The translations under genes were made by a program, and so were the position numbers. A stretch of 64,000 nucleotides of DNA from contig NZ_RQER01000006.1 of assembly GCF_004770615.1 (NCBI RefSeq), positions 484,230 to 548,229 of the forward strand, in the 5' to 3' direction. Every line of letters starts with the position of its first letter. Position 1 is the stretch's first letter. The stretch is from Leptospira langatensis. GTDB taxonomy: Bacteria; Spirochaetota; Leptospiria; Leptospirales; Leptospiraceae. Below the pieces are notes generated by a model that was not told the origin of the DNA, did not search any database, and was given only the letters and a program-made list of their open reading frames with translations. Positions 9,354 through 19,286 of the stretch are shown here, in pieces.

Positions 9354-10387
9354 ACTCCTTATTCCAAAGAAGATTCGAAAAATTTAAAGCAAATAGGAAG
9401 GCATGGATCTCTCTTTGGATCCTTGGCCTTTCCTATGGGATCTCGTTGTTCGCTCCCCTTCTGGTCAATAACCAACCATGGATCGTTTCCTATTCAGGTT
9501 CTTGGAAATTCCCCATCTTCTTTTATTATACGGATAAGGATTTCGGAGGCACGGAGCTTTCTCCTACGAATTATAAAAGGCTCGCGACTAGGGAAGATTT
9601 TCAAAACGGAAGCAATTGGGTCCTCTTTCCACCAGTATCTTACGGTTATAACGAAGATAGTTTGGAAACTATGGAGAAGGACGATAATCCTCCTTCTGCT
9701 CCGAACGCAAAGCATTGGTTGGGAACGGACGACCGAGGAAGAGATGTATTCACTCGTATCTTTTATGCGTACAGGAACTCTCTTAGCTTCGGTTTAATAC
9801 TCGTATTCATAGAATTCCTTTTCGGGACCATGATAGGCGGGATCCAAGGATACTACGGAAAAAGGACCGATATCATCTTACAAAGATTCATAGAGGTCCT
9901 CTCTGCCATTCCCTTCTTATATTTGATATTAATCATGGGCTCCTTCTTCGGAAGAGGATTCATCGTTTTGGGAGTCACTTACTCCGCATTGAGTTGGATC
10001 GGTATCAGTATGTACATGCGCGGGGAATTTTATAGATCCAAGACGCTTACCTATGTGGACGCAGCAAGAGCCTTAGGAGTTAGCTCTTGGAAGATCATGA
10101 GGAATCATATCCTTCCAAATGCTCTGACTCCTTTAGTTACGTTCCTACCGTTCACTTTGATCGGAGCTATTTCCATCTTAAGCGCGTTAGACTTCTTAGG
10201 ATATGGGATTCCGGCCCCAAATCCTTCTTGGGGAGAGATGATAAGCCAAGGAAGAGAGAATATCAGAGCCTGGTGGTTGATCGGATTTCCTTCTTTGGCT
10301 TTGGCTCTAACTATCTTATTATCTTCCTTTGTAGGAGAAGGAATACGGGATTCTTTCGATTCCAAGGACAAGGTAGTGTACGAATGA
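9350..10387 (+). CDS. yejE: Peptide ABC transporter permease, YejE type
   Basis: Second permease. The long periplasmic insert after the first membrane segment ([19 protein letters not shown] ... [15 protein letters not shown]) is the distinguishing feature of YejE, and is followed by [22 protein letters not shown]. The EAA loop [27 protein letters not shown] contacts the ATPases. Together with YejB this points to uptake of peptides of the YejABEF type. It starts at ATG 9350 inside the end of yejB and its stop overlaps the start of the first ATPase gene. Confidence 0.88.
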   Translation: MNSLFQRRFEKFKANRKAWISLWILGLSYGISLFAPLLVNNQPWIVSYSGSWKFPIFFYYTDKDFGGTELSPTNYKRLATREDFQNGSNWVLFPPVSYGYNEDSLETMEKDDNPPSAPNAKHWLGTDDRGRDVFTRIFYAYRNSLSFGLILVFIEFLFGTMIGGIQGYYGKRTDIILQRFIEVLSAIPFLYLILIMGSFFGRGFIVLGVTYSALSWIGISMYMRGEFYRSKTLTYVDAARALGVSSWKIMRNHILPNALTPLVTFLPFTLIGAISILSALDFLGYGIPAPNPSWGEMISQGRENIRAWWLIGFPSLALALTILLSSFVGEGIRDSFDSKDKVVYE

Positions 10388-11376
10388 AGAAGGAAAGCAT
10401 TCTCACCGTATCCGATCTCAATCTGGAACTTCTGAAAGAAGGAGAGTACGTTCCTTTATTGGAGAATATCTCTTTCGATATCAAGAAGGGAGAGACTCTT
10501 GCTCTAGTCGGAGAATCCGGCTGTGGCAAATCCGTCTGTTCTGTTGCATTAACCAAACTTCTTCCGTTGAACTTGTTTCGCTATTCCAAGGGAGAGGTAT
10601 TATTCGAAGGCAAGGATCTGTTAAAAGCGGACTCTAACTCGCTTCGAAATGTCCGAGGAAACAAGATCGCTTATATCTTCCAAGAACCCTTCTCCGCATT
10701 GAATCCTTTGTTAAAGATCAAAGAACAAATGTGCGAGGCTTTTATTTCTCACCAATTAGGAAGTCGCAAAGAGGCCGAAGAAAAAGCGGAATACCTTTTA
10801 GCTTCGGTGGGAATTACCGATATAAAGATGCGGATGAATTGTTATCCCCATCAATTGAGCGGCGGGATCCTACAAAGAGTCGGGATAGGAATGTCCTTAA
10901 TGTGCGATCCTGAATTACTGATCGCCGATGAGCCTACCTCCGCTTTGGATGTGACCGTTCAAGCTCAGCTTGTGGATCTGCTACTAAAATTAAAAGAGAA
11001 GCTCAGCCTGTCCGTCCTGTTCATCTCTCATGATTTCGGATTGGTCAGCCATATCGCCGATCGGATCTGCGTTCTATATGCCGGAAGAGTGGCGGAGATC
11101 GGAAGCGTGGATGATGTATTGGATCATCCTTCCCATCCTTACACAAAGGATCTGCTGAATTCCCTCCCATCTCGATTTGCAAAAACAGGGATCTTCCAAC
11201 CGATCGAAGGAAGAGTCCCTTCTCCCGGAAACTATCCGAACGGTTGTCATTATTCGAATCGTTGCAGACATGCATTTGCCGATTGCAACAATTCCAAACC
11301 TACATTAAAGAACCAGAATGGACATGAGCATCTTTCCGCTTGTTTCTTGAATGAGAAGAAGGAGGTCTTGTCGTGA
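10384..11376 (+). CDS. Peptide ABC transporter ATP-binding protein (OppD-like, N-terminal half of YejF)
   Basis: ATPase of 330 residues: Walker A GESGCGKS, signature LSGGILQR (the usual Q is I here), Walker [13 protein letters not shown], and the C-terminal oligopeptide-transporter block [16 protein letters not shown] use the ATG at 10384, which overlaps the YejE stop (ATGA). The reading frame runs further upstream but only over the permease gene. In E. coli both ATPase halves are fused in YejF; here they are separate genes overlapping by GTGA. Confidence 0.9.
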   Translation: MKKESILTVSDLNLELLKEGEYVPLLENISFDIKKGETLALVGESGCGKSVCSVALTKLLPLNLFRYSKGEVLFEGKDLLKADSNSLRNVRGNKIAYIFQEPFSALNPLLKIKEQMCEAFISHQLGSRKEAEEKAEYLLASVGITDIKMRMNCYPHQLSGGILQRVGIGMSLMCDPELLIADEPTSALDVTVQAQLVDLLLKLKEKLSLSVLFISHDFGLVSHIADRICVLYAGRVAEIGSVDDVLDHPSHPYTKDLLNSLPSRFAKTGIFQPIEGRVPSPGNYPNGCHYSNRCRHAFADCNNSKPTLKNQNGHEHLSACFLNEKKEVLS

Positions 11377-12335
11377 GCCTGTTAGAGATCAAGAACCTTC
11401 ATGTAAGCTACGGAAAGGAAACCTTCTTCGGAAGGGAAAAGTCCAGCCTCAAGGCCGTCGAAGATGTAAGCCTGGAATTAGAACAAGGCGAGACCTTTAG
11501 TCTTGTTGGAGAATCAGGTTGCGGCAAATCCACCCTAGGACGAGCGGTGCTTCGCCTATTAAAACCCGATTCGGGATCCATCTTCTTTCAGGGACAAGAG
11601 ATCCTCGGGCTAAAAGAGAAAGACTTTCTGCATTTTAGAAAGAAGATACAGATCGTATTTCAAGATCCTTACTCGTCTTTAAATCCGCGCAGGAATATTA
11701 AGGATATCTTAACTGAAGGCCTGTTCATTCACGGGCAGTACACGGACCAGGAAGCGGAGAAAGAAGCGTCTGCAATTCTCGAAAAAGTCGGACTCTCTCC
11801 CGATATCCTAAGCAGATACCCTCATGAATTTTCCGGAGGACAGAGACAGAGGATCGCAATTGCAAGGGCCTTGATCCTAAAACCGGAGTTCGTACTCTTA
11901 GACGAAGCGGTCTCCGCCTTGGACGTTTCCAACCAAGCACAGGTGCTTTCCCTGCTCGCTCAGCTTAAACAAGAATTCGGTCTTTCTTACCTATTCGTTT
12001 CTCACGACCTGGGGATCGTTAAATCTATTTCGGATAAGATCGCAGTCATGTATTTGGGAAGGATCGTGGAGATCGGGAGCAAGGAGAAGATCGTAGAAAG
12101 ACCTTCGCATCCTTATACGAAGGCTTTGTTCGGTGCAGTCTTTGAAGTCGAAAATCGAAAAATAAGAAAATCTCCCTTACAAGGAGAGGTCCCGAGCATT
12201 CTAAACAAACCGAAGGGATGTCATTTTCATACTCGTTGTCCGATCGCACAGCCAATCTGTTCACAAGAGATCCCAAAATGGAAGGAAATCGGTAACGGAC
12301 AGAAATCCTTTTGTCACTTTCCCGACGGAAACTAA
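11373..12335 (+). CDS. Peptide ABC transporter ATP-binding protein (OppF-like, C-terminal half of YejF)
   Basis: Second ATPase of 320 residues: Walker [10 protein letters not shown], signature FSGGQRQR, Walker [13 protein letters not shown], and the [14 protein letters not shown] block near the C-terminus. Starts with GTG at 11373, overlapping the previous stop as GTGA, with a good AAGGAGG ribosome binding site at about 11358-11364. The transporter operon has no substrate-binding protein gene (YejA) on either side. The AsmA-like gene follows after three bases and is likely cotranscribed. Confidence 0.9.
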   Translation: MSLLEIKNLHVSYGKETFFGREKSSLKAVEDVSLELEQGETFSLVGESGCGKSTLGRAVLRLLKPDSGSIFFQGQEILGLKEKDFLHFRKKIQIVFQDPYSSLNPRRNIKDILTEGLFIHGQYTDQEAEKEASAILEKVGLSPDILSRYPHEFSGGQRQRIAIARALILKPEFVLLDEAVSALDVSNQAQVLSLLAQLKQEFGLSYLFVSHDLGIVKSISDKIAVMYLGRIVEIGSKEKIVERPSHPYTKALFGAVFEVENRKIRKSPLQGEVPSILNKPKGCHFHTRCPIAQPICSQEIPKWKEIGNGQKSFCHFPDGN

Positions 12336-12338
12336 ACC

Positions 12339-14402
12339 ATGCGCTCCTGGGACGTAATCAGCGGTTATTTAGAAGAAAAGAGGATCCGATATATTACGAT
12401 TATCGCATTTTTCTTTTTAATATTTGCTCTGATTATCTATATTCCATTCGTAGAGAAGAAGGAAGTATATAAAGAATTCATACTAGATCAGCTCAGGAGT
12501 TCAACAGGGCTTGATATCCAAGTCGCCCAATCCGATCTGTATATTTTTCCATTTCCAGGAATAGAACTAGATCAGATCGAGATCAGAAAGAACTCAGTCC
12601 TCATCGCTGTAAGCGACAAAGTCGATATAGATATTTCTTGGTTTGGACTTCTGAAAAGAAAGATAGAGATCAGGGATATTTCCATCAACGGTGGCTCTCT
12701 CTATTTGCAACGTAGAAAGGACGGCTCCTTTGATCTTCATGAATATTTAAAGGATGAACAGAAGAAGAAAGAAACCAAAACAAACGTTACTATACTTCTA
12801 GACGACGTAAATTCGAAGATCGGGCTCAGCGCTAGCGATTTTATTTCTGCGGCATTGAAAAACCTAGAAGTAAATAATTTTACTCTGGAATACAGAGAAG
12901 ATAATCACGACCGAAATTATAAGGTTTATTTCAATAAGTCCAAAGCATCCGTTTCCTTCTATGAAACGGATCTTGATATTACGTTCAACGGTTCCATAGA
13001 CGATCAACCTATAGATCTGGAACTTTCCGGAGCTCTTTTAAAATTCCCGGTAAATTGGGAGAAGGTAAAGTTCTCAGTCGTTCTGAAAATCGAAGACCTC
13101 TCTCTTTCCCTTCTTAGGGATCTATTCTTCGTATTCCCTTTGGCCGATTTTTCCAAGACAAAAGTCTCCGGACGAATAGAGGTCTATAAAGAAGAAGGGA
13201 ACGAACTCAGTTTCAAGCTTCGGAACCAGATCAAGGATTTGGCATATAAAGGCGGATTGCCATTTGGGAATATAAAATTAAACGCAGATTTCGATCTGGA
13301 TCCGATCCAAAAGAAGATCGCATTTCCTTTCGTAGAGGCTCTTTGGGAAGGGGTGGCCAAGGTAAACGCAAAAGGTAGCGTAAACTGGAAAAATAGAAGT
13401 TTAGGACAGTTCTATATCAAATCGGAATATGGGGATTATCATAATATTCTAAAGGTTTCAAAACTCTTCCAAGTCAAGGAAGATCTTTTCGATAAGGACA
13501 GTCCTCCGGGAATTTTCTATTTTACCGGAGAGTTCAACAACCTATTCGCATTCAAACATAGGTTTCCGTACATCAGTTTAGAAGCTAAGTATGTGGATCC
13601 GATGATTTCTATTCCGAAATTCCATGCTTATATCTACAACGGAGAGATCATCGGGAAAGCAAAGATCTACCCTATGATCCCTCGCATCGAGGTAGAGGGA
13701 GACGCCCATCGCTTACAAGTGGATCGGGTCCTTTTACCGTACGTTTCGGAAAGAGTAATGATCGGCGAGCTGTCCAGTTGGTTTTCTTTCGAAACATTCA
13801 TCAAAGATCGTTCCAAGGACGCGGTCACGGAATTGTTTGCAAATATGAAAGGAGTCGGGAGCCTTACTGTGCAAAACGGTGAACTTCTAGGTTACGCGAA
13901 CTTCATGATCCCGGTCTTAAATACTGTGGGAAAACTGATCGCTTTGAAAGGAGTGGATGGAAGAAAATTGCAGTTCACTTCCCTCAAGTCGGATGTAAAG
14001 GTTTCCGGAAATCAGATGTTCTTCCCCAACTTGAAGCTAGAGATCGCAGATAGCGGAATGGACGTGGATGGAAGAGGAAGCCTAGGCTTCGACAAGAAGA
14101 TCGATATGCGACTGCATCTTCGGCTCGGAGGAAAATACTTGGGTCGAGGACTCCATGTTCCTATTATATACGCAGGCACCTTTGGCAAAAGTATTCCGTA
14201 CGTCGACCCGATCTGGTTGGGAAGCATTTATACAGGAATGACACTGCTAGGACCGTATCTCATTCCGTTAGGCGGCCCTTATGCTGGCGGCGTAGCGGGC
14301 TCTGTGATCGGAGAATATGTGAGAGATCTTTGGGACGGAGTTACAGGACTCTTTGGCGGTGGAAGTTCCGAGCCGGATCCGAAAAAGCAAAAAGAGAAAT
14401 GA
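12339..14402 (+). CDS. AsmA-family envelope protein
   Basis: A 687-residue protein with one N-terminal membrane anchor (about residues 18-36) and a long predicted beta-rich periplasmic region. The start SSTGLDIQVAQSDLYIFPFPGIELDQIEI and ISINGGSLYLQRRKDGSFDLHEYL are typical of AsmA-like proteins, which belong to the bridge-like lipid transport group linking inner and outer membranes. The C-terminus is glycine-rich (GGPYAGGVAGSVIGEYV) and lysine-rich at the very end. It begins three bases after the transporter operon and ends directly against the convergent gene at 14403, with no bases between the two stops. Confidence 0.8.
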   Translation: MRSWDVISGYLEEKRIRYITIIAFFFLIFALIIYIPFVEKKEVYKEFILDQLRSSTGLDIQVAQSDLYIFPFPGIELDQIEIRKNSVLIAVSDKVDIDISWFGLLKRKIEIRDISINGGSLYLQRRKDGSFDLHEYLKDEQKKKETKTNVTILLDDVNSKIGLSASDFISAALKNLEVNNFTLEYREDNHDRNYKVYFNKSKASVSFYETDLDITFNGSIDDQPIDLELSGALLKFPVNWEKVKFSVVLKIEDLSLSLLRDLFFVFPLADFSKTKVSGRIEVYKEEGNELSFKLRNQIKDLAYKGGLPFGNIKLNADFDLDPIQKKIAFPFVEALWEGVAKVNAKGSVNWKNRSLGQFYIKSEYGDYHNILKVSKLFQVKEDLFDKDSPPGIFYFTGEFNNLFAFKHRFPYISLEAKYVDPMISIPKFHAYIYNGEIIGKAKIYPMIPRIEVEGDAHRLQVDRVLLPYVSERVMIGELSSWFSFETFIKDRSKDAVTELFANMKGVGSLTVQNGELLGYANFMIPVLNTVGKLIALKGVDGRKLQFTSLKSDVKVSGNQMFFPNLKLEIADSGMDVDGRGSLGFDKKIDMRLHLRLGGKYLGRGLHVPIIYAGTFGKSIPYVDPIWLGSIYTGMTLLGPYLIPLGGPYAGGVAGSVIGEYVRDLWDGVTGLFGGGSSEPDPKKQKEK

Positions 14403-16379
14403 TCAAAAATCCTTTTTCTGGATCTCTTCTTTCGTAGGAAAGATCAAATTTTGGTTCATCAAATCGTGACTTAAATTCAAGAAAGAGCCTGCTTTACGAA
14501 AATGAGAGTCGCAGATCTTAGGATCCGTTTCGCAAAGAGTGACTTCTCCCCTTGGTCCGATTGCAGAGTACTTCAGATTTCTATTTCCATCCACGAAATG
14601 TATATAGAATAAATTCGATTCGATCCAACCGATCAAGTTCCCATAAGCAAAGTACGCGGATTCTGTTCTTTTAGGTACGAGAAGATTGCGGCCCATGGCT
14701 GAGAAGTAGGTTTCCTTTCCCACTAAGCCTAAGATCGTCGGGATCACATCCAATTGAGAAGAATTGCGATTGTCAATTGCAGGTTGTATCCTGCCGGGAG
14801 CGTAGATCAAGAATGGAATATTCCTATCCTCGTAATAATCCAAATATCTATGGTGAGTATGATCCGCTACAAAAACGAAGATCGTATTATCGAAGTAATT
14901 GGACTTCTCCGCGCGAGTCATGAAGTCATGGATGGCCCAATCCGCATAATGATATACGTTCAAATATTCGAAGTCTCTTTCATCCTCCCCGAAGATCCTG
15001 AACTTAGGATCCGGAGCTCTATAAGGATAATGAGTAGAGAGAGTCAGAGAAACTCCCAAGAAAGGCTTCTTGGATTGGGAGATCTTGTCGTGCAAAACCT
15101 GCAAAACGTCTGCGTCGTCGTAACCCCAAGCACCTAATTTAAATTTATTGAATGTAGCTATCTCTTTCTGACCAAGAACAGTATCGAATCCCCAATGAGG
15201 CATGAGAGTCGCTTTATTATCGAAACTCAGATCTCCTCCGGTCACGAAGAATGTTTCGTATCCTAGATCCTTGAAAATATTTCCTAAGCCTGAGAAATTT
15301 CCCAATACTTGGTGAGTACGGACCACAGTCAGCCCCGGTCTATCGGGAAATCCGGTCAAGATAGACATCATTCCATTAGTCGTTCTTCCACCGGAAGCAA
15401 AGAAGCGAGTATAGAATCTTCCTCTACGAAGGAGTCGATTGAAATTAGGAGTAAGTTCTTTTCCGGAGATCTTTCCGTCGCCGATCGGATCTATAAACTT
15501 ACCTGTCCAGTTTTCCAGAAGGATAAGAACGATATTCGGAGGCTTGCCGGGATTCGTTTCCTTTTGCTTCCTAAGCATAGGATATTTCTTTCCTACAAAC
15601 TCCGCTCCTTCGTAAGAAACTTCTTCCTGAACAATACGGATCGCTTCTTCTTTTTCGATCTTAAGATAGTTCGGAACGGATTGGCTCTTCAAATCCATAA
15701 TAGATGTGAAGACACCGTTCAAAGCGATATTATTTACGAAAGAATGTCCGGAGACAATTGCGTTGCTTGCTCTTAAAGGAGTTTCTTGCACCCCACCTCG
15801 GATCGCAAATATGACCACTACCAAGATAGCAAAGGATAGGAAACTGTCCCGTTTCCAATTCTGCGGGTTGTATCTATACGGATTGTATCTTAAGAATAGG
15901 ACTGTTGATAAGGGAAGAAAGACCAAAAGAAGCAGGCAGGCAAGCACCGCTAAGAACGGATTGTTTTCAAAGGCGGACTTCAGGATCACTCCCATGTCCT
16001 TGCCTATGAATACGAAACCCTCGTATCCGATATGTTTGTTAGCATTTTCAAAATAAACGATATCAGCAATCAGGTGAGAGATAAGCCAAATACCGATCAA
16101 GATCGGAAAATAACCCCAGATAAAATAAAAGAATTTGAAACGATTTAAATACGGAAGACAGGACAAGAACGCAAACAGACCTAAGAGCATTGCGATCACG
16201 GAGATGTCGAAGCGAAATCCGACTAGGATCGCAAGCAGAACCTCGCTTGCGGTTGCTCCTTCTAAGCGATATGCATAGACCCAAAGAAAAGCAATTTTAT
16301 ATATGATGAGGATCAGTTCGAAATAGACCGCATATCCTCCGATCAATTTAAGATTCGTTGGTAATCTATATCTATTCAT
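14403..16379 (-). CDS. LtaS-like sulfatase-fold membrane transferase
   Basis: Five N-terminal membrane segments (roughly residues 11-36, 46-78, 82-110, 141-165, 180-196), then a sulfatase-fold domain from about 280: NIVLILLEN (E289), GGRTTNGMMSILTGFP with the candidate nucleophile Thr at 333-334, STHYPY and FVADHTHH. This arrangement is that of LTA synthase / phosphoglycerol transferase I (MdoB)-type enzymes. A Gram-negative-type envelope has no lipoteichoic acid, so periplasmic glucan or a surface polysaccharide is a more likely acceptor. The second sulfatase-fold protein in the window (3925) has a different nucleophile context. Confidence 0.82.
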   Translation of the reverse strand: MNRYRLPTNLKLIGGYAVYFELILIIYKIAFLWVYAYRLEGATASEVLLAILVGFRFDISVIAMLLGLFAFLSCLPYLNRFKFFYFIWGYFPILIGIWLISHLIADIVYFENANKHIGYEGFVFIGKDMGVILKSAFENNPFLAVLACLLLLVFLPLSTVLFLRYNPYRYNPQNWKRDSFLSFAILVVVIFAIRGGVQETPLRASNAIVSGHSFVNNIALNGVFTSIMDLKSQSVPNYLKIEKEEAIRIVQEEVSYEGAEFVGKKYPMLRKQKETNPGKPPNIVLILLENWTGKFIDPIGDGKISGKELTPNFNRLLRRGRFYTRFFASGGRTTNGMMSILTGFPDRPGLTVVRTHQVLGNFSGLGNIFKDLGYETFFVTGGDLSFDNKATLMPHWGFDTVLGQKEIATFNKFKLGAWGYDDADVLQVLHDKISQSKKPFLGVSLTLSTHYPYRAPDPKFRIFGEDERDFEYLNVYHYADWAIHDFMTRAEKSNYFDNTIFVFVADHTHHRYLDYYEDRNIPFLIYAPGRIQPAIDNRNSSQLDVIPTILGLVGKETYFSAMGRNLLVPKRTESAYFAYGNLIGWIESNLFYIHFVDGNRNLKYSAIGPRGEVTLCETDPKICDSHFRKAGSFLNLSHDLMNQNLIFPTKEEIQKKDF

Positions 16380-16458
16380 TCTGAATTAATTTATTAGTTT
16401 TCATCATGAGTCTCAGGGGCAAGACAAAAACGAATTCGAACTTATGTGAAAACTTCTG

Positions 16459-16474
16459 AATCGGTGATCCGATT
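16459..16474 (-). terminator. Weak hairpin downstream of the MutS-like gene
   Basis: AATCGG-TGAT-CCGATT is a perfect 6-base stem with a 4-base loop, about 50 bases past the MutS-like stop. On the minus strand it is followed by CAGAAGTTTTC, a poor U-tract. It may be a weak terminator. Confidence 0.25.
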
Positions 16475-16522
16475 GTGTTCTAATGGCGACCAAGGTACGA
16501 ATTTGATAAGAGAAGAGCTATA

Positions 16523-18442
16523 TCAGTTTAGATCGAGACCTTCTAATCGTAGCACTTCCAAAGCATTACTGGATTGAACTACTCCTGATCGTATTTTATA
16601 ATCGAAGGTCATTTTTCCGTCTTTGATCTCTTCTCTGAAATGGAATAAGGAAAGGTCAGGCAGGTCGGCCAACTCCAGGTCGTGGGTTGTGATCATTCCG
16701 AACACATTATATTCTCTTAACTTGTTGAGGATCCCCTTGCAAGCGATCGTCCTCTCTCTCGAGTTGGTGCCTTTTAGGATCTCGTCTAAGAGTACCAAAC
16801 GAGCTCGACTTTTATCCGAGACTTCCTGTAAAATGCTGCCTAATCGCCGGACCTCCGCATAGAAAAACGAGATCCCTTCGTCGACCGAGTCCTCATTTCT
16901 GATACTCGTATATACTTCTAGGATTGGCGTCTTAAATTCGGAAGAAGGAACGGGAGCTCCGGCCATCGCAAGTATGCCCGAAATCCCTAAGGCTCGTAGA
17001 TAGGTAGTCTTGCCTGACATATTAGAGCCCGTCAAAAGTAGAAGTTTACCAGGAAACATTGGATCCAGGTCATTCGCCACTCTCTTATCGGAAGGAATCA
17101 GAGGATGCACTAAGTCCTTGGCACTGATCAATGCTTCAGGACTATTTTCTTTTTCTAATATAGGAAAACTGAAATCCGGCTCAATCCACTTTAAGTTTGC
17201 CAAAGGCAATAAGGAATCCAGTTCGGCCAGATCTTCGAATGCGGAAAGAACGGATTCTCCTTTTTCTTTCCACCAATTAGCATATCTTCTCCAGACCCAA
17301 AGATCGAATAGGAATAAGACGTTCAATAAACTATGAGCCAAAGGAGACTGAGTGTATGCGGCAAGGTCAGCTATCTTTTGCAATCTCTTCCAGTAGCTTC
17401 TTAAACCCTTTTGGGTCCAGTTCGATAGATAAACCTCACCTCGGACTGAACCCAAGTTAGCGGAGCGAAGATAAGATAAAAGTTTACCCAATTCACCTAA
17501 GGTCTCGGAGTCTTCTGCGATCGGCCGGATCATCTTCAGAGAGATGCCTCTATAGAACCCGAAGAAGGAAAGGTTTAATAAGAAAAATCCGAATCCCCAG
17601 GTCTGGTCGAATAGAAAACTGCCAAGTACGATGATCCAAACGAGTACGACCCAGATCGGAAATAAGAAACGGATCGTACTACCGAATTTCCCTAACGCAT
17701 TTGTCCAAAAATCGGTCGGCCGGTCCGTAAATAAATGAAATGGAAAATCCTGTTTCTCCGTATCCGATTGTTCCGCAGAGAGGCCCTTGAATTTTGGAAT
17801 ATAAGAAGGAAGCTTTTCTTCTTCTCCTTCTTTGCGAGCGGGGAAGGAAGCTTCATACAATCTCAATTGCCTGAGAAGCTTTTGGGCAGTTCTTTCTTTC
17901 GAAGAAAGAGCTTGGACCGCAGATTGTCGGGCTCGGATCCGATCTTCTTCGGATCTATCCCAGAAATAATGCAAGAACCCAGAATTTGCCTTCGGAAGTA
18001 CGGTAGTATCTATCCTAGAGAAGATGCCCTTCTCGCCCAAAAAATCCAGATCTTTGGTCCAAGAAGGAAGATCGGAGCTTAATAGTAGATTTTTATAATA
18101 TTCCTTCTTAACTTTCGGATACGATCTTGCATCCAAAAGAATGCGTGCCTTTTGGGTCTTTAGAAGATCGATCCAAATCTTGGATCTTCTGATCTTATCC
18201 TTATGGTCTTGATAAAGAGAGAGAAGTTTATAGAAACCTGCGAGTATCAGAATGGCAGGCAAATAGAACAGTTCCGAATCGAGACGAAGCAAATATACTC
18301 CAACGACCCAAGCAATAAAACCAAGGAAAGCGATAAGACGAAATGCGGAAAGATAGGATAAAGTGGATTCTTCTTTTCGAACGATCCAGTCTAGGCGGGA
18401 AATATTTCGATCGAGTCGATCAACCCTTTTGAGGGTTTTCAT
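16523..18442 (-). CDS. Membrane-anchored MutS-like ATPase
   Basis: The C-terminal third is a clear MutS ATPase: [17 protein letters not shown] (Walker A), [22 protein letters not shown] (Walker B) and [11 protein letters not shown]. The mismatch-reading domain I with its Phe-x-Glu motif is absent. The N-terminal part carries two hydrophobic pairs (about residues 35-75 and 257-300), so the protein is probably membrane-bound. Such MutS-related membrane proteins occur in several bacterial phyla without known function; a direct role in mismatch repair is unlikely. Its ATG overlaps the stop of the 77-residue upstream gene by four bases. Confidence 0.8.
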   Translation of the reverse strand: MKTLKRVDRLDRNISRLDWIVRKEESTLSYLSAFRLIAFLGFIAWVVGVYLLRLDSELFYLPAILILAGFYKLLSLYQDHKDKIRRSKIWIDLLKTQKARILLDARSYPKVKKEYYKNLLLSSDLPSWTKDLDFLGEKGIFSRIDTTVLPKANSGFLHYFWDRSEEDRIRARQSAVQALSSKERTAQKLLRQLRLYEASFPARKEGEEEKLPSYIPKFKGLSAEQSDTEKQDFPFHLFTDRPTDFWTNALGKFGSTIRFLFPIWVVLVWIIVLGSFLFDQTWGFGFFLLNLSFFGFYRGISLKMIRPIAEDSETLGELGKLLSYLRSANLGSVRGEVYLSNWTQKGLRSYWKRLQKIADLAAYTQSPLAHSLLNVLFLFDLWVWRRYANWWKEKGESVLSAFEDLAELDSLLPLANLKWIEPDFSFPILEKENSPEALISAKDLVHPLIPSDKRVANDLDPMFPGKLLLLTGSNMSGKTTYLRALGISGILAMAGAPVPSSEFKTPILEVYTSIRNEDSVDEGISFFYAEVRRLGSILQEVSDKSRARLVLLDEILKGTNSRERTIACKGILNKLREYNVFGMITTHDLELADLPDLSLFHFREEIKDGKMTFDYKIRSGVVQSSNALEVLRLEGLDLN

Positions 18443-18672
18443 ACTGCTAAGGTAACATTTTCGTAGTTTTCGGTCTCTCTTTTATAGATCTCGTGATCTA
18501 AAAGTCGAACGAGAGAACCCAAATCCTGCATCAACCATCTGGAAACCATTCTGCCTCTGTCTCGACCGCGGAATTTATCCACATAGACATAGCCGAATAG
18601 ATCTGTGCCGTACTCGTACACGACGAAACGACCCGATCTTTTACCGGTTTTATTTTCCAGTCGGATCTGCAT
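18439..18672 (-). CDS. Small hypothetical protein coupled to the MutS-like gene
   Basis: A 77-residue protein, charged, with no signal peptide or membrane segment. I do not recognise a family. The ATGA overlap with the MutS-like gene and a normal-looking composition (many Arg, Asp and Tyr in a compact sequence) support it as a real gene. The aromatic [21 protein letters not shown] stretch, in shorter form, suggests a small beta-sheet domain. It may regulate or bind the MutS-like protein; that is inference from position only. Confidence 0.6.
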   Translation of the reverse strand: MQIRLENKTGKRSGRFVVYEYGTDLFGYVYVDKFRGRDRGRMVSRWLMQDLGSLVRLLDHEIYKRETENYENVTLAV

Positions 18673-18835
18673 TATAACCGAATTTACTCCGTACTTTCTT
18701 TTCGTACAAGAAAAAAATATCTCAAGTATTTTCGCAAGTTCCCGAAGTACAGTTTGGGAGAAAGCTTCCTTCCAAGGATGGAAAACGGAACCTTCTCCTT
18801 CTTTTCACCCCAAATGGGTCGCACGGAGGCGATTT

Positions 18836-19042
18836 ATGATATATCCAGAAATGGATCCGGACCTGCGGAGTTCTTTCGCAAAAATCGGAAAGACCTTTGC
18901 CAATCTCACGAACGATACAGTTCTTCCTGAATTCGGCTTAAATGCAAGAAACCTTTTAAATAGAAAACAAATGAAGATCTTAGTGGAAATCCGGAAAAAA
19001 AGGATCAATTCCACTCAATGGAACAATTTTCAAAAAGACTAA
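18836..19042 (+). CDS. Small hypothetical protein
   Basis: An ORF of 68 residues from the ATG at 18836, preceded at good spacing by GGAGG (18825-18829). The protein is basic at its C-terminus (RKQMKILVEIRKKRINSTQW). The same frame extends upstream to 18605, but that part lies antisense to the neighbouring gene and looks non-coding. Composition and ribosome binding site favour a real small gene divergent from the 77-residue gene. No family recognised. Confidence 0.5.
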   Translation: MIYPEMDPDLRSSFAKIGKTFANLTNDTVLPEFGLNARNLLNRKQMKILVEIRKKRINSTQWNNFQKD

Positions 19043-19235
19043 ACCCAAACCAGAGCTCTTCTCTACCTTTTAGCCCAAGGTAGAGCGGAGATCCCATCTC
19101 AGATTTCCTATCCTTCTTCCAATCCATTAATCGATATTCCAATCACTGACGAGTCCTTACCGATCTATTCTAAGCGCAGCAGAATGAAAGCTGTTCCTCT
19201 CTAAACATACGCCTACTGGAACGTATAGAAACAAA

Positions 19236-19263
19236 AAGGCCCCTCGAGCTATCGAGAGGCCTT
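19236..19263 (-). terminator. Rho-independent terminator of the caspase-like gene
   Basis: An 11-12 base stem AAGGCC-x-CTCGA / TCGAG-x-GGCCTT with one C/A mismatch and a GCTA loop. On the minus strand it is followed by TTTTTGTTT, just downstream of the stop at 19287. On the plus strand only TTATT follows, so it mainly serves the leftward gene. Confidence 0.85.
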
Positions 19264-19286
19264 ATTAAGATCAGCTATTTTTGATC

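Noticed and set aside
10087..10383. Upstream extension of the first peptide-transporter ATPase
   Set aside because: It lies entirely over the yejE permease gene in another frame; the ATGA overlap at 10384 marks the real start.
18605..18835. Upstream part of the small plus-strand ORF
   Set aside because: It is antisense to the 77-residue gene and its promoter region; the composition changes to protein-like only after the ATG at 18836.
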